A stretch of 64,000 nucleotides of DNA from Tharpella sp964457755. Its GTDB lineage: Bacteria > Desulfobacterota > Anaeroferrophillalia > Anaeroferrophillales > Tharpellaceae. The notes under the pieces are model-generated. The model was not told the DNA's origin and searched no databases. It saw only the letters and a list, made by a program, of their open reading frames with translations. Location of the stretch: positions 62,001-126,000 of the forward strand of contig CAYWGC010000002.1 of assembly GCA_964457755.1 (NCBI GenBank), in the 5' to 3' direction. Below, in pieces: positions 16,699-24,710 of the stretch (position 1 is its first letter; each line of letters begins with the position of its first letter). A program made the position numbers and the translations under genes.

Positions 16699-17496
16699 TT
16701 ATCCCGCAAAGGCCCAAATCAGGGTTGCGCTGCCGACTATAAGGCAGTATAGAGCAAAGATCTTTAAACGCCGCTCTTCAATTATCATAAGCAATAATTT
16801 AAGTGCCATAAGGCCACTAAATAAAGCCGCCAAGGCCCCGCAGAGACATGCTATAACCTGATCGGAAGGGATTGTGCTGATCTCTTTGAGATTTAAGAGT
16901 GCGGCTCCGCAGATTGCCGGTATGGAGAGTAGAAAAGAGAATCTGGCGGCGGTTCGAGGTTCGACCCCTAAAAGCATAGCGGCACCAATCGTCGATCCCG
17001 ACCGCGAGATTCCCGGTAGGATTGCCAAGCCTTGGGTTATCCCAATGGTTATGGCGTCTAAAATTGTAGTACTTTTTTTTGTCAGCTTTTCCGGCGCCTG
17101 TCTTTCCGCCAGCCAGAGGATTAAAGCTGTTATCAGTAGCATGCCCCCGACCACATCAAGGCGGTCAAAAAGTGTGACGAAAAATTTTTTTCCGGTAAGT
17201 CCAATAATCCCGGTCGGAATCGTGGCGATCAGTAACATCAGGATGACGCGTCGGTGTTTTGCGGCTTGCTCGCCGGAGGTGTAGAGGGATTTGATCAGGG
17301 CGGCCAAATCGTTGCGGAAAAAAATTATTACTGCCAAAAGGGTGGCAAGGTGGAGAAGTATCTCAAAGACAATTCCGGGTTGGTGCCAACCTGGGAGCAG
17401 ATGTTCGGCAATGACAAGGTGACCTGAGCTGCTGACGGGAAGAAATTCGGTTAATCCCTGGACAATTCCCAGGACGATTGCATTTATTAGTGACAA
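16699..17496 (-). CDS. uppP: Undecaprenyl-diphosphatase (BacA/UppP)
   Basis: Dephosphorylates undecaprenyl pyrophosphate to recycle the lipid carrier for peptidoglycan and polysaccharide synthesis; it also confers bacitracin tolerance. Seen: 265 residues, polytopic, with motif 1 QGLTEFLPVSSSGH at about 14-27 and motif 2 LPGISRSGSTIGAAMLLG at about 160-177, the two signature active-site regions. The length is normal. It is transcribed leftward with dedA following closely. The upstream side is the unusually AT-rich 675-bp gap. It fits the heavy envelope content of the window (mre, mtgA, ampD, nagZ). Confidence 0.96.
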   Translation of the reverse strand: MSLINAIVLGIVQGLTEFLPVSSSGHLVIAEHLLPGWHQPGIVFEILLHLATLLAVIIFFRNDLAALIKSLYTSGEQAAKHRRVILMLLIATIPTGIIGLTGKKFFVTLFDRLDVVGGMLLITALILWLAERQAPEKLTKKSTTILDAITIGITQGLAILPGISRSGSTIGAAMLLGVEPRTAARFSFLLSIPAICGAALLNLKEISTIPSDQVIACLCGALAALFSGLMALKLLLMIIEERRLKIFALYCLIVGSATLIWAFAG

Positions 17497-18171
17497 ATGA
17501 GGTTCTCTATAATGGTGGGTGACTGCAGGTCAGTATTAGAAGGTTTTTTGGAGACCCTTGATTTCTTTTAAGGTATTTCAACTTGTTTTCGCGGACCTAG
17601 TTAGCAGAGCTGAGTTCGCTTGTCAAGGGTGGGTGGAAAATTTTAACATAATTTGATAGTGGTTAAAAGTTACTTTTGTAAGAGCATATTTATTTTTAAT
17701 TTTTGCGATTTGGGTTGTTTTCCCGGGATATTTTTGGTTTTTAGGTGGTAAGTTGTTAACAGGCTTAGTGCTCTCCTTGGGATCTTCTGGTCGGTTGTTG
17801 AAAAAAAGTGTGGAGAAATCTGTTGATATTTATAAGGTATTGAAAATAAAGGATAAAATAAAATAGTGCAAATTTTGCCGAGTTTTTAAAAAAGTTAGTA
17901 TTTTAAGTTATTTAGAGATTTCTGGAAGGTTGTCAACATCTTATCAACAGGGTTTATAAACCTATTAAATACTTTTTACTTAGTTGTCTGGTTTATTTTA
18001 TAAAGATGTTATAATATTTCTCTAGAGTGTTTTTGTTGATTTTTTACTTAGCTTATTTATCTGTTTTTACAGTATTAAAATGGGAAATATAGTTACCGCT
18101 CCAGTGTGTATTGTAAATTTTTACACTTCTCACAGAGATAATTTTTAAATTGATATTAGAAGGATAAAATA
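17497..18171. other. AT-rich divergent intergenic region with DnaA-box-like 9-mers
   Basis: The longest gene-free stretch (675 bp), strongly AT-rich. It holds TTATCAACA (17941-17949) and TGTGGAGAA (17809-17817), each one mismatch from the DnaA box TTATCCACA or its complement. Weaker copies are TTGTCAACA (17930-17938), TGTTGATAT (17821-17829) and TTGTTAACA (17753-17761). The layout recalls a replication origin, but dnaA, dnaN, gyrB, rpmH or parAB are not adjacent. I treat this as a weak candidate only. It must also hold the promoters of uppP and the flavoprotein gene. Confidence 0.25.
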
Positions 18172-19008
18172 ATGGTAAAAAAAATTGTTGCCTTGGTACT
18201 CTCGCCCCGCGAGTTGGGGAATTGCGAAATATTAGTCAAGGAGATCTGTCGTAATGTGCCGGTTGATCATGAGTTGCAGTTGATTCGTCTTACCGCCAAG
18301 GAGATAAAGCCTTGTAAGGCATGTTATGCTTGCCTGGTGAATGGCATATGTCCACTTGAAGATGATTTTACAGCGGTTGCCGAAACTATGGCATCCGCAG
18401 ATGCCTTGATTATTGCATCACCAACCTATTTTATGGGGGCTAATGGCCAGCTAAAAGTTTTTCTGGATCGTTGTTTGCAACTTTTTTCTGCGTCTTTTAG
18501 TTTGCGCGACAAACCTGCGATTAATCTGGTGACGGCCGGGATTAAGGGTGAGGCCGGCTACAGTGAGATGATGCTCAATAGTTTTAGTTTGATTCTGGGG
18601 CTTAAGCTGCGAGCCTCTGAGATCTTCTATGGGGCTCTGCCGGGGGAGGTTTTTTTTGAAAATGAGGCGCAATTCAAGCGGGCTGCATCTCTTGGCGAGT
18701 CTCTGTTTAGTGGTCAGGAGCGGGTTTTTGCAGACTGGGCCTGCCCGTTATGCGGCAGCGATGTGATTCAGCTCCTGGGTAAAGATCGGATTCAATGTGT
18801 GGTATGTCGAAATTACGGCAATATCTGCCAGGATGGGGATAAGGTAGAGTTGCAGGTCGAGATAAATCCTGAAAATATCTTTTTTACAAAAGAACAGTCC
18901 AGTCGACACGGTCTCTGGCTTCAGGGTATGAAAGCCCGGTTTATGCGCTTGCGGCGTAAACTGGCCACTTTGACCGGGGTCTACTCTGATCAAGGCAAAT
19001 GGCTATAG
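18172..19008 (+). CDS. Iron-sulfur flavoprotein / NADPH-dependent FMN reductase family
   Basis: A 278-residue flavodoxin-fold protein. The N-terminal FMN-binding domain (about 1-180) carries the compact cluster motif C-x2-C-x2-C-x5-C (CKACYACLVNGIC near 44-56) of iron-sulfur flavoproteins, then SADALIIASPTYFMGANGQLKVFLDRC. A short zinc-ribbon-like motif follows near 188-210 (CPLCGS, then CVVC), and a basic amphipathic tail ends the protein. Family members move electrons between ferredoxin and small acceptors such as O2, peroxide or quinones; the substrate here is unknown. The extra ribbon and tail are uncommon additions. The stop is 6 bp from the end of the convergent response-regulator gene. 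Confidence 0.8.
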   Translation: MVKKIVALVLSPRELGNCEILVKEICRNVPVDHELQLIRLTAKEIKPCKACYACLVNGICPLEDDFTAVAETMASADALIIASPTYFMGANGQLKVFLDRCLQLFSASFSLRDKPAINLVTAGIKGEAGYSEMMLNSFSLILGLKLRASEIFYGALPGEVFFENEAQFKRAASLGESLFSGQERVFADWACPLCGSDVIQLLGKDRIQCVVCRNYGNICQDGDKVELQVEINPENIFFTKEQSSRHGLWLQGMKARFMRLRRKLATLTGVYSDQGKWL

Positions 19009-19014
19009 GAATTA

Positions 19015-20058
19015 TTATGGAGATCCTTGTGAGGTCATACGGGAGGCAAGGGTCTCTTCAAAGACTTTCAGGAAGGCTGTAACCGCTTTCGGGTCAAACT
19101 GGCTTCCAGAGCCATCCTTGATCTCTTGGATGGCGATTTTAAGGGGTAGGGGTTTACGGTATGACCGTGCCGAGGTCATTGCGTCAAAAGTGTCACAGAC
19201 GGCAATTATCCGGGCCATAAATGGGATTTTTTCTCCCGCCAGGCCTTTGGGGTAACCGGTACCGTCAAACCACTCATGATGACCTTCGATAATCGGCAGA
19301 AGATGACCGAGAAAAACGAGAGGCTCAAGGATTTTTACGCCTTTACTGGGATGGGTTTTAATGGTTTCATATTCAACTACATTAAGTTTGCCGGGTTTAT
19401 TGAGGAGTTGTTCAGAAATTCCGATTTTGCCAATGTCGTGGAGTTGAGCGGCATAGAGCAGGTCGAGCCGATCCTCTTCCGGTAGTTTGAGAGTCTCTGC
19501 CATCATGGCAGAATATTCTGAAACTCGTTTTGAGTGGCCTTGGGTGTAGCGGTCTTTCTCTTCGATAGCCAGAATGAAAGAACTGACGGTTTGTACAACC
19601 CGGTTGTGGAGAGCTTGAGTGGCCTCTTCAATTCTCTCTTCAAGGGTATTCTGGTAGGCTATCTTATCCTCTTGGAGTTGGCGGAACTCCAGGGCGCGGT
19701 TTAAGAGCAGTAAAAGTTCTTTGACGCGGAATGGCTTGGTCATGTAGTCAAAAGCCCCAAGTCGCATATGGTCGAGAGCCATATCCAGTTGGGCAAATCC
19801 CGTGAGGATGATAATTGGGATCAGAGGATATTTCTGGGCGCCATGGGCGATAACCTGATCGCCTGAAACTTTTGGCATCTTGAGGTCGCAGATCACCGCA
19901 TCAATGCTTTCGTGATGTTGATCTAACAGGGCGATAGCTTCGTCGCCATCGCAGGCAGTCAGGTATTCGAAATCAAGACTTTCCAGGGTTTCGGAAAGAA
20001 TCTCACGAATATCTTCTTCATCATCAACAATGAGAACTAATTTTTTATCTTTTTGCAT
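19015..20058 (-). CDS. Response regulator with HD-GYP cyclic-di-GMP phosphodiesterase domain
   Basis: An RpfG-like two-component output protein that probably hydrolyses cyclic-di-GMP when phosphorylated. Seen: receiver domain at residues 1-120 with acidic pocket VDDEED (11-16), phospho-acceptor Asp58 in CDLKMPK and the conserved Lys in TKPF. A helical linker follows (about 125-160). The HD-GYP domain runs over about 160-340 with HDIGKIG, HHEWFDGTGYPKGLAGEKIP and RIIAVCDTFDAMTSARSYR. All metal ligands and the GYP motif are present, so it should be active. The partner histidine kinase is not in the window. The start ATG at 20058 gives MQKDKKLVLIVDDEE. Confidence 0.93.
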   Translation of the reverse strand: MQKDKKLVLIVDDEEDIREILSETLESLDFEYLTACDGDEAIALLDQHHESIDAVICDLKMPKVSGDQVIAHGAQKYPLIPIIILTGFAQLDMALDHMRLGAFDYMTKPFRVKELLLLLNRALEFRQLQEDKIAYQNTLEERIEEATQALHNRVVQTVSSFILAIEEKDRYTQGHSKRVSEYSAMMAETLKLPEEDRLDLLYAAQLHDIGKIGISEQLLNKPGKLNVVEYETIKTHPSKGVKILEPLVFLGHLLPIIEGHHEWFDGTGYPKGLAGEKIPFMARIIAVCDTFDAMTSARSYRKPLPLKIAIQEIKDGSGSQFDPKAVTAFLKVFEETLASRMTSQGSP

Positions 20059-20117
20059 TATGGTCTCTTTAATCTGTTAGAGAAAGCTTTGCGCCTTTGG
20101 TCTCTGTGCCTTGGGGT

Positions 20118-20136
20118 TGCGGGTAAAAAACCCGCA
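20118..20136. repeat. Small hairpin TGCGGGT-A5-ACCCGCA
   Basis: A 7-bp perfect stem with a 5-nt loop. It lies just downstream of CTTTGCGCC-type short-period repeat sequence (about 20091-20115), in the gap between the divergent HD-GYP and rfaE2 genes. Related GGGT...ACCC / GCCCGCATTAG pieces occur near 42199 and 10380. Confidence 0.5.
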
Positions 20137-20215
20137 CAGGTATCTTTACTTTTATTGATAGTTTCTGTTTTTGTCAAGTCGTTATCCCGGCTTTGCCGGC
20201 TATGGAGGATTTGTT

Positions 20216-20701
20216 TTGCTTGAATCGAATTCTATAATCTCAGCGAAGAGTCTGGTTCCGGTGCTGGGGGAATTGCAAAAAAATGGTAAAAAGATTGTTT
20301 TTACAAATGGTTGCTTTGATATCCTGCATCCAGGGCACGTCACTTATCTGGCCGCAGCAAAAGAACTGGGTGATATTCTTGTTATCGGTTTAAACTCTGA
20401 TGCATCTGTCCGCCGATTGAAGGGAGAAAAACGACCGATTATGGCCGAAGATGCTCGTGCTCTGCTGCTTGCGGCGTTGGCTTCTGTCGATTATGTAACC
20501 ATTTTCGATGAAGATGATCCCTATCAATTGATTAGGGTGTTGCAACCAGATATTCTAGTTAAAGGAGGGGATTGGGATACTGCTTCAATTGTCGGACGAG
20601 ATCTGGTTGAGGCGCGAGGCGGCAAGGTCTATTCGCTCCCCTTTGTCGATGAGTACTCAACCACATCAATCGTTGAGGAGATAATTCGGCGATATACCTG
20701 A
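20216..20701 (+). CDS. rfaE2: D-glycero-beta-D-manno-heptose 1-phosphate adenylyltransferase (RfaE2/HldE C-domain type)
   Basis: Makes ADP-heptose for the lipopolysaccharide inner core by adenylating heptose-1-phosphate. Seen: a cytidylyltransferase-like nucleotide-binding motif FTNGCFDILHPGHV at about 29-42, GLNSDASVRRLKG and the C-terminal STTSIVEEII. The protein is the stand-alone adenylyltransferase domain (about 161 residues), with the kinase half presumably encoded elsewhere. An in-frame TTG at 20171 would extend it with an unconserved low-complexity leader. The TTG at 20216 has GGAGGA at 20204-20209 with 6-nt spacing and is preferred, giving the usual family length. No other LPS core gene is adjacent. 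Confidence 0.9.
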   Translation: MLESNSIISAKSLVPVLGELQKNGKKIVFTNGCFDILHPGHVTYLAAAKELGDILVIGLNSDASVRRLKGEKRPIMAEDARALLLAALASVDYVTIFDEDDPYQLIRVLQPDILVKGGDWDTASIVGRDLVEARGGKVYSLPFVDEYSTTSIVEEIIRRYT

Positions 20702-20726
20702 TCAGGTGTTAGTCGTCATTATGACT

Positions 20727-21911
20727 TTACTGGAGACTGAAGACTGAAGGCTGACCCCTGCTTTTAAGATACTGTGCAGTTGTCAGATTGTTGCATGGGG
20801 TTAGTATCAGGTCCTGCCAACCCTTTTTACGGGCGTTATTTATGATCTCTTGTAAGGTCACAATCGATTTTTGTTTCTGTTTGAGTGAGCCGGTTAAAGG
20901 TGGGATTTCAAATTTAAAAATTATTCTCTCTTTTTCATGGACCTGTCCATTTTTAAAGAGTTTTGTCATCGTTGACGTAAGTTCTCTTTCTGAGGTCAGT
21001 TCCAACTCCCTTCTGATTCTTTCTTGATAAGCCATAACCATCAGGTAATCAGCTTCTGATGCAGCTATTGATGCCAAAGTAGAGGCAAACCAGTCGCGTC
21101 CCCAATCAGCATTATAGAGAAGTTCGTAATGGATATTTTGGGCGCAGAGGATTTTTGGTTTCAAAGTGCGGCAGATCGTGAAAATTTCATTGGCAAGGTG
21201 CTGTAGATTTAAGGCTTGTTGTTGGCGCCAGTTGTAAAATGGGGCTCTGTAAGGTTTGATTTCTCTGGCGGATCTGTAGATATCTGCTGGTATTGGAACG
21301 ACTGTGTGGTTTATCTTTTTAAAGCCCTGATTGTGTCTGAGGATGAGGTCGTCCTGGAGAAGGATGCCGTCAATTGGGTAGGCGGCGAGATCTTTAAATA
21401 GTTGCTTGAGGAAGGCAATATTTTCTGGAGCTTGAGGATCCATAAGGTTTTTTTCACGTATAAAATTACCTCGCTTTTTATCATAACTTAAGACTTGCGG
21501 TCTTAATTTGCGGGCGTAGTTGGCTTTTAAAGTTGTCATCCAGGCGAAGATCTTGAGTCCGTTACGGTGCGCGATTTTGCAGGCTGGAGTTAGGATGTCG
21601 GTGATGGTTGGAGACTGGTCGGTATTGAAGTAGACACCTTCCTGGAAATGTTTGCGAACCGACTCTTTTACCAGGTTATGAAAGCGATCTTTGCGATTAT
21701 GAAAAACCCGCAGGATAATAGTATTATAGCCCAATTTTTTAAGACCCTGAAAGTACTTCTCGCAAGTGTCCCAATTGTCACCTTCAAGAATCGAAATCTG
21801 GGCTCCGATTAAAGGTTTTTCTTGTGTGAGCGCGGTTTCGGGAATGGTTATGGCAAGAACTCCGAAAATTAAAAACTTCAGAATTTGTAAAAACAGTTGA
21901 CTTCGTATCAT
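20727..21911 (-). CDS. Secreted GHL13-like (PgaB C-terminal-type) glycoside hydrolase-like protein
   Basis: A 394-residue exported protein. Seen: an N-terminal signal peptide (about 1-29, ending ETALTQ) and then a TIM-barrel-like domain. The conserved pieces KKLGYNTIILRVFHN, HRNGLKIFAWMTTLKANY and YPIDGILLQDDLILRH resemble the C-terminal domain of the PNAG deacetylase/hydrolase PgaB (GHL13 family). The N-terminal deacetylase domain of PgaB is missing. It may cleave or bind an exopolysaccharide. It lies last in the leftward mreB-to-radA series, 79 bp after radA, with CACAAATA-type repeats in the gap, and may be transcribed separately. The substrate is unknown. Confidence 0.7.
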   Translation of the reverse strand: MIRSQLFLQILKFLIFGVLAITIPETALTQEKPLIGAQISILEGDNWDTCEKYFQGLKKLGYNTIILRVFHNRKDRFHNLVKESVRKHFQEGVYFNTDQSPTITDILTPACKIAHRNGLKIFAWMTTLKANYARKLRPQVLSYDKKRGNFIREKNLMDPQAPENIAFLKQLFKDLAAYPIDGILLQDDLILRHNQGFKKINHTVVPIPADIYRSAREIKPYRAPFYNWRQQQALNLQHLANEIFTICRTLKPKILCAQNIHYELLYNADWGRDWFASTLASIAASEADYLMVMAYQERIRRELELTSERELTSTMTKLFKNGQVHEKERIIFKFEIPPLTGSLKQKQKSIVTLQEIINNARKKGWQDLILTPCNNLTTAQYLKSRGQPSVFSLQ

Positions 21912-21935
21912 TAATTTAGACCTGAAGGGTTACAA

Positions 21936-21968
21936 AAATAACCACAAATAGACACAAATAAACACAAA
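21936..21968. repeat. Short direct repeats of the ACCACAAATAGACACAAATA type
   Basis: Three to four near-copies of ACACAAATA at about 11-nt spacing, between radA and the GHL13-like gene. It is the unpaired, direct-repeat form of the same short-period family as 35929 and 61697. Confidence 0.6.
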
Positions 21969-21990
21969 TGAGAGTGATTTGGTAACCGAA

Positions 21991-23379
21991 TCATGAAAAG
22001 AGTGCTTCAGCCAGTTCCTGCAAGGTGGAAATCTCTTTTAATCCCTGATTTCCACTTGTTTGTGATGAGAGGTTGCCTTGCGGGACAATGATCTTTTTGA
22101 AGCCGAATTTCAAAGCTTCACTTAAGCGCTGATCGATCATATTTACGCGTCTGATCTCTCCAGTCAGCCCGACCTCTCCGATAACTAAGGTTGTTGCCGG
22201 TATCACCTGATCCAGGTGGCTGGAAAGAATTGCGGCGATCAGGGCCAGGTCGATGGCTGGTTCGACTACCTTTAAACCACCGACAATATTAAGAAATATA
22301 TCTTTATTACTGAAATTAAGGCGCAGGCGTTTCTCCATAATGGCAATCATCAGGGCCGCCCGGTTGCGGTCAATGCCGAGGGTTGTGCGCCGCGGTATAC
22401 CACCGGAGACGGCAGTGCTGACCAAGGCTTGGATCTCGGTCAAAATTGGTCTGGAACCTTCAATTGTGGCACTGACCAGGGAGCCTGCCAGGTTTTGCGG
22501 ACGCTCATTCAGGAAAATGCTGGAGGGGCTCTCAACTCCAACAAGACCGCTGCCGGTCATCTCAAAAACACCAATCTCATTGGTTGAACCAAAGCGATTT
22601 TTGACGGCTCTGAGAATGCGGAAAGGGTATTGGGTGTCAGATTCAAAATAGAGAACCGTATCGACCATATGTTCAAGCAGTTTGGGGCCGGCGATAGCAC
22701 CATCTTTGGTGACGTGGCCAATTATAAAGATCGGCGTATTGGTTAGTTTGGCAATCTTGACCAGGTGGGCGGCGGTTTGCCTGATCTGGCTGGTAGTGCC
22801 GGGGGGGGATTTTATCTCCGGGCTGTGGCAGGTCTGGATTGAGTCTATAACCAGGGTTTTCGGTTTGAGTTGCCGAAAATTTTTGATGATCTCTTCAATG
22901 CCTGAGGCTGCCAGGAAATAGAGATGTTCGTTATTGATGCCCATACGTCGGCTGCGCATCTTGCTTTGCCCCGGAGACTCTTCGCCGGAAACATAGAGGG
23001 TGATATGCTGGGGAATGCTTAAGCGGTCGAGGATCTGGAGAAGCAGTGTAGATTTGCCAATCCCCGGATCACCACCTACCAGTACGACTGAGCCTTTGAC
23101 CAGGCCACCTCCTAAAACCCGATCAAATTCACTGATACCAGTAGCCTGGCGAGGTTGTTCACTCTCATTAATGTTACTAATCGGAATTGGTACTGCAATA
23201 TCTCCGAGTTCGCTGATGGCCGCTATCATCTGCGGGGTTTCATGATCACTTGCGGTTTCAGGAGGGGCCTCCCGCATTGTCTCCCACTCATTACAGCCTG
23301 GACATTTACCCAGCCATTTAGCGCTCTGGTAGCCGCATGAAGTGCAGAAAAAGGAGGTCTTATTTTTTTTGGCAACCAT
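21991..23379 (-). CDS. radA: DNA repair protein RadA (Sms)
   Basis: A RecA-like ATPase that promotes branch migration during recombinational repair. Seen: 462 residues; an N-terminal zinc finger with Cys12, Cys15, Cys26 and Cys29; Walker A GDPGIGKST at about 103-111; the RadA-specific motif KNRFG near 260; and a C-terminal Lon-protease-like domain (SGGIPRRTTLGIDRNRAALMIA split over about 335-360, PATTLVIGEVGLTGEIRRV near the end). Domain order and length are standard. It follows rodA on the same strand with an 81-bp gap holding a 17-bp hairpin. The start ATG is at 23379. Confidence 0.96.
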   Translation of the reverse strand: MVAKKNKTSFFCTSCGYQSAKWLGKCPGCNEWETMREAPPETASDHETPQMIAAISELGDIAVPIPISNINESEQPRQATGISEFDRVLGGGLVKGSVVLVGGDPGIGKSTLLLQILDRLSIPQHITLYVSGEESPGQSKMRSRRMGINNEHLYFLAASGIEEIIKNFRQLKPKTLVIDSIQTCHSPEIKSPPGTTSQIRQTAAHLVKIAKLTNTPIFIIGHVTKDGAIAGPKLLEHMVDTVLYFESDTQYPFRILRAVKNRFGSTNEIGVFEMTGSGLVGVESPSSIFLNERPQNLAGSLVSATIEGSRPILTEIQALVSTAVSGGIPRRTTLGIDRNRAALMIAIMEKRLRLNFSNKDIFLNIVGGLKVVEPAIDLALIAAILSSHLDQVIPATTLVIGEVGLTGEIRRVNMIDQRLSEALKFGFKKIIVPQGNLSSQTSGNQGLKEISTLQELAEALFS

Positions 23380-23397
23380 GTGTCAGTTCTCAGTCTT

Positions 23398-23451
23398 CAG
23401 TCGCCAGTCGTCAGTCACCTAGTGTCAGGGTTTGCTGACGACTGGCGACTG
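23398..23451. repeat. Perfect 17-bp inverted repeat of CAGTCGCCAGTCGTCAG units
   Basis: Arms 23398-23414 and 23435-23451 are exact reverse complements around a 20-nt loop. The arms and flanks are built of CAGTC/TCAGT units. It sits between rodA and radA. A related unpaired stretch (CTGGAGACTGAAGACTGAAG) is at 20732. It could attenuate read-through from the mre operon into radA. Confidence 0.8.
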
Positions 23452-23460
23452 ACAACTGTT

Positions 23461-24657
23461 TTAAGCCTTGCGGCGGTAATGGATATTTAAAAGGATGCTG
23501 ATCAAGACCAGTGAAGTAAGCATCGAAGTGCCGCCATAACTAAAGAGAGGCAGGGGGATACCGACTACCGGCATAAGTCCTAAAACCATACCAATGTTGA
23601 TGGTGACTTGCCAGAAAAAAATGGCCGCGATGCCGCTTGCAAGATAGCTTCCAAAGCTGTCTTTTGCTTCCATAGCAATATTTAAAGCCCGGAAAAGAAA
23701 GGTGAAATAGAGTGCTAAAAGGACCATCGTTCCTAAAAATCCCCATTGCTCAGCGTAGGTGGCAAAAATAAAATCAGTATGTTGTTCAGGTAAAAAATGC
23801 AGGGTGTTTTGCGTTCCTTTGAGAAAGCCTTTGCCGAAGAGTTTGCCGGCCCCGATGGCAATTTTCGACTGCGCAATATGGTAGCCGGAGCCTAAAGGGT
23901 CGTTTTCAGGGTTGATAAAAGTTAAAACTCGTTGCTGCTGGTAATCGTGCATGAAGTGCCAGCCCGCAAAAGCGGTTGTCAGGGCGCTTAGTGCAATTGT
24001 TATAATTGTTCCTCTGGTAATTCCGGCAATGAAAATAACGACCCCTGAAATCAAAATAATAAGTAGGGCTGTACCGAGGTCGGGCTGTTTGAGGATCAGG
24101 ATAGTCGGTAAGGCGACAATGATGGCCGGGGTCAATAACTCTTTCAAGTTGTAGGGTGGGGGCAGACGTCGATCGCTTAAGTAGCGGGCCAGGGCGAGGA
24201 TGACAGAGAGTTTGGCAAATTCCGAAGGTTGCACATTCATGCCGCCAATCGAGAGCCAGCGAGTAGCTCCCATATGGTTACTGCCGGCTATCTCGACTGC
24301 CAATAACAGCGCTAAACCGAGTCCGTAGAGAGGGTAGGCCGCTTGGTAGAGGTAGTTGTAATGGAATATAAAGAGCCCACTGCCAACAACCATGGCGATA
24401 CCGAACCAGGTAGTTTGCCGGCGGCAGTAAGCTGTCAGCCAGCCTCCGGCATCGGGGTTGTAGGTGGCGCTGTAGATAGTGACGATTCCTAAAAAAACTA
24501 GAGTCAATGTCAATCCCAGGGTCAGATAATCAAAATCATATAGACGTTTACGTTCAAGGGGTTGTTCTGTCAGGCGATTCTTGGGCCAAGGGGTGTACTG
24601 CTCTGATTTGGCATCAATAAGGTGGGTACGTTGTGGGGTTTGTTTGGATAGGTTCAT
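23461..24657 (-). CDS. rodA: Rod-shape-determining protein RodA (SEDS peptidoglycan glycosyltransferase)
   Basis: A polytopic SEDS-family glycosyltransferase that polymerises lipid II in the elongasome with PBP2. Seen: 398 residues with about ten hydrophobic segments, SNHMGATRWLSIGGMNVQPSEFAKLS near 130-155 (core segment WLSIGG.N.QPSEF), QPDLGTALLI near 192 and GIPLPLFSYGGTSMLTS near the C terminus. These are the SEDS signatures, and the catalytic-loop Asp region is intact. A roughly 45-residue charged N-terminal tail precedes the first membrane segment. It follows mrdA by 53 bp in the canonical mre-mrdA-rodA order. Confidence 0.95.
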   Translation of the reverse strand: MNLSKQTPQRTHLIDAKSEQYTPWPKNRLTEQPLERKRLYDFDYLTLGLTLTLVFLGIVTIYSATYNPDAGGWLTAYCRRQTTWFGIAMVVGSGLFIFHYNYLYQAAYPLYGLGLALLLAVEIAGSNHMGATRWLSIGGMNVQPSEFAKLSVILALARYLSDRRLPPPYNLKELLTPAIIVALPTILILKQPDLGTALLIILISGVVIFIAGITRGTIITIALSALTTAFAGWHFMHDYQQQRVLTFINPENDPLGSGYHIAQSKIAIGAGKLFGKGFLKGTQNTLHFLPEQHTDFIFATYAEQWGFLGTMVLLALYFTFLFRALNIAMEAKDSFGSYLASGIAAIFFWQVTINIGMVLGLMPVVGIPLPLFSYGGTSMLTSLVLISILLNIHYRRKA

Positions 24658-24710
24658 AAGAGATTCTCAAGGATGAAGGATGAATAAAAAAACATGATGA
24701 AATATTTGTC

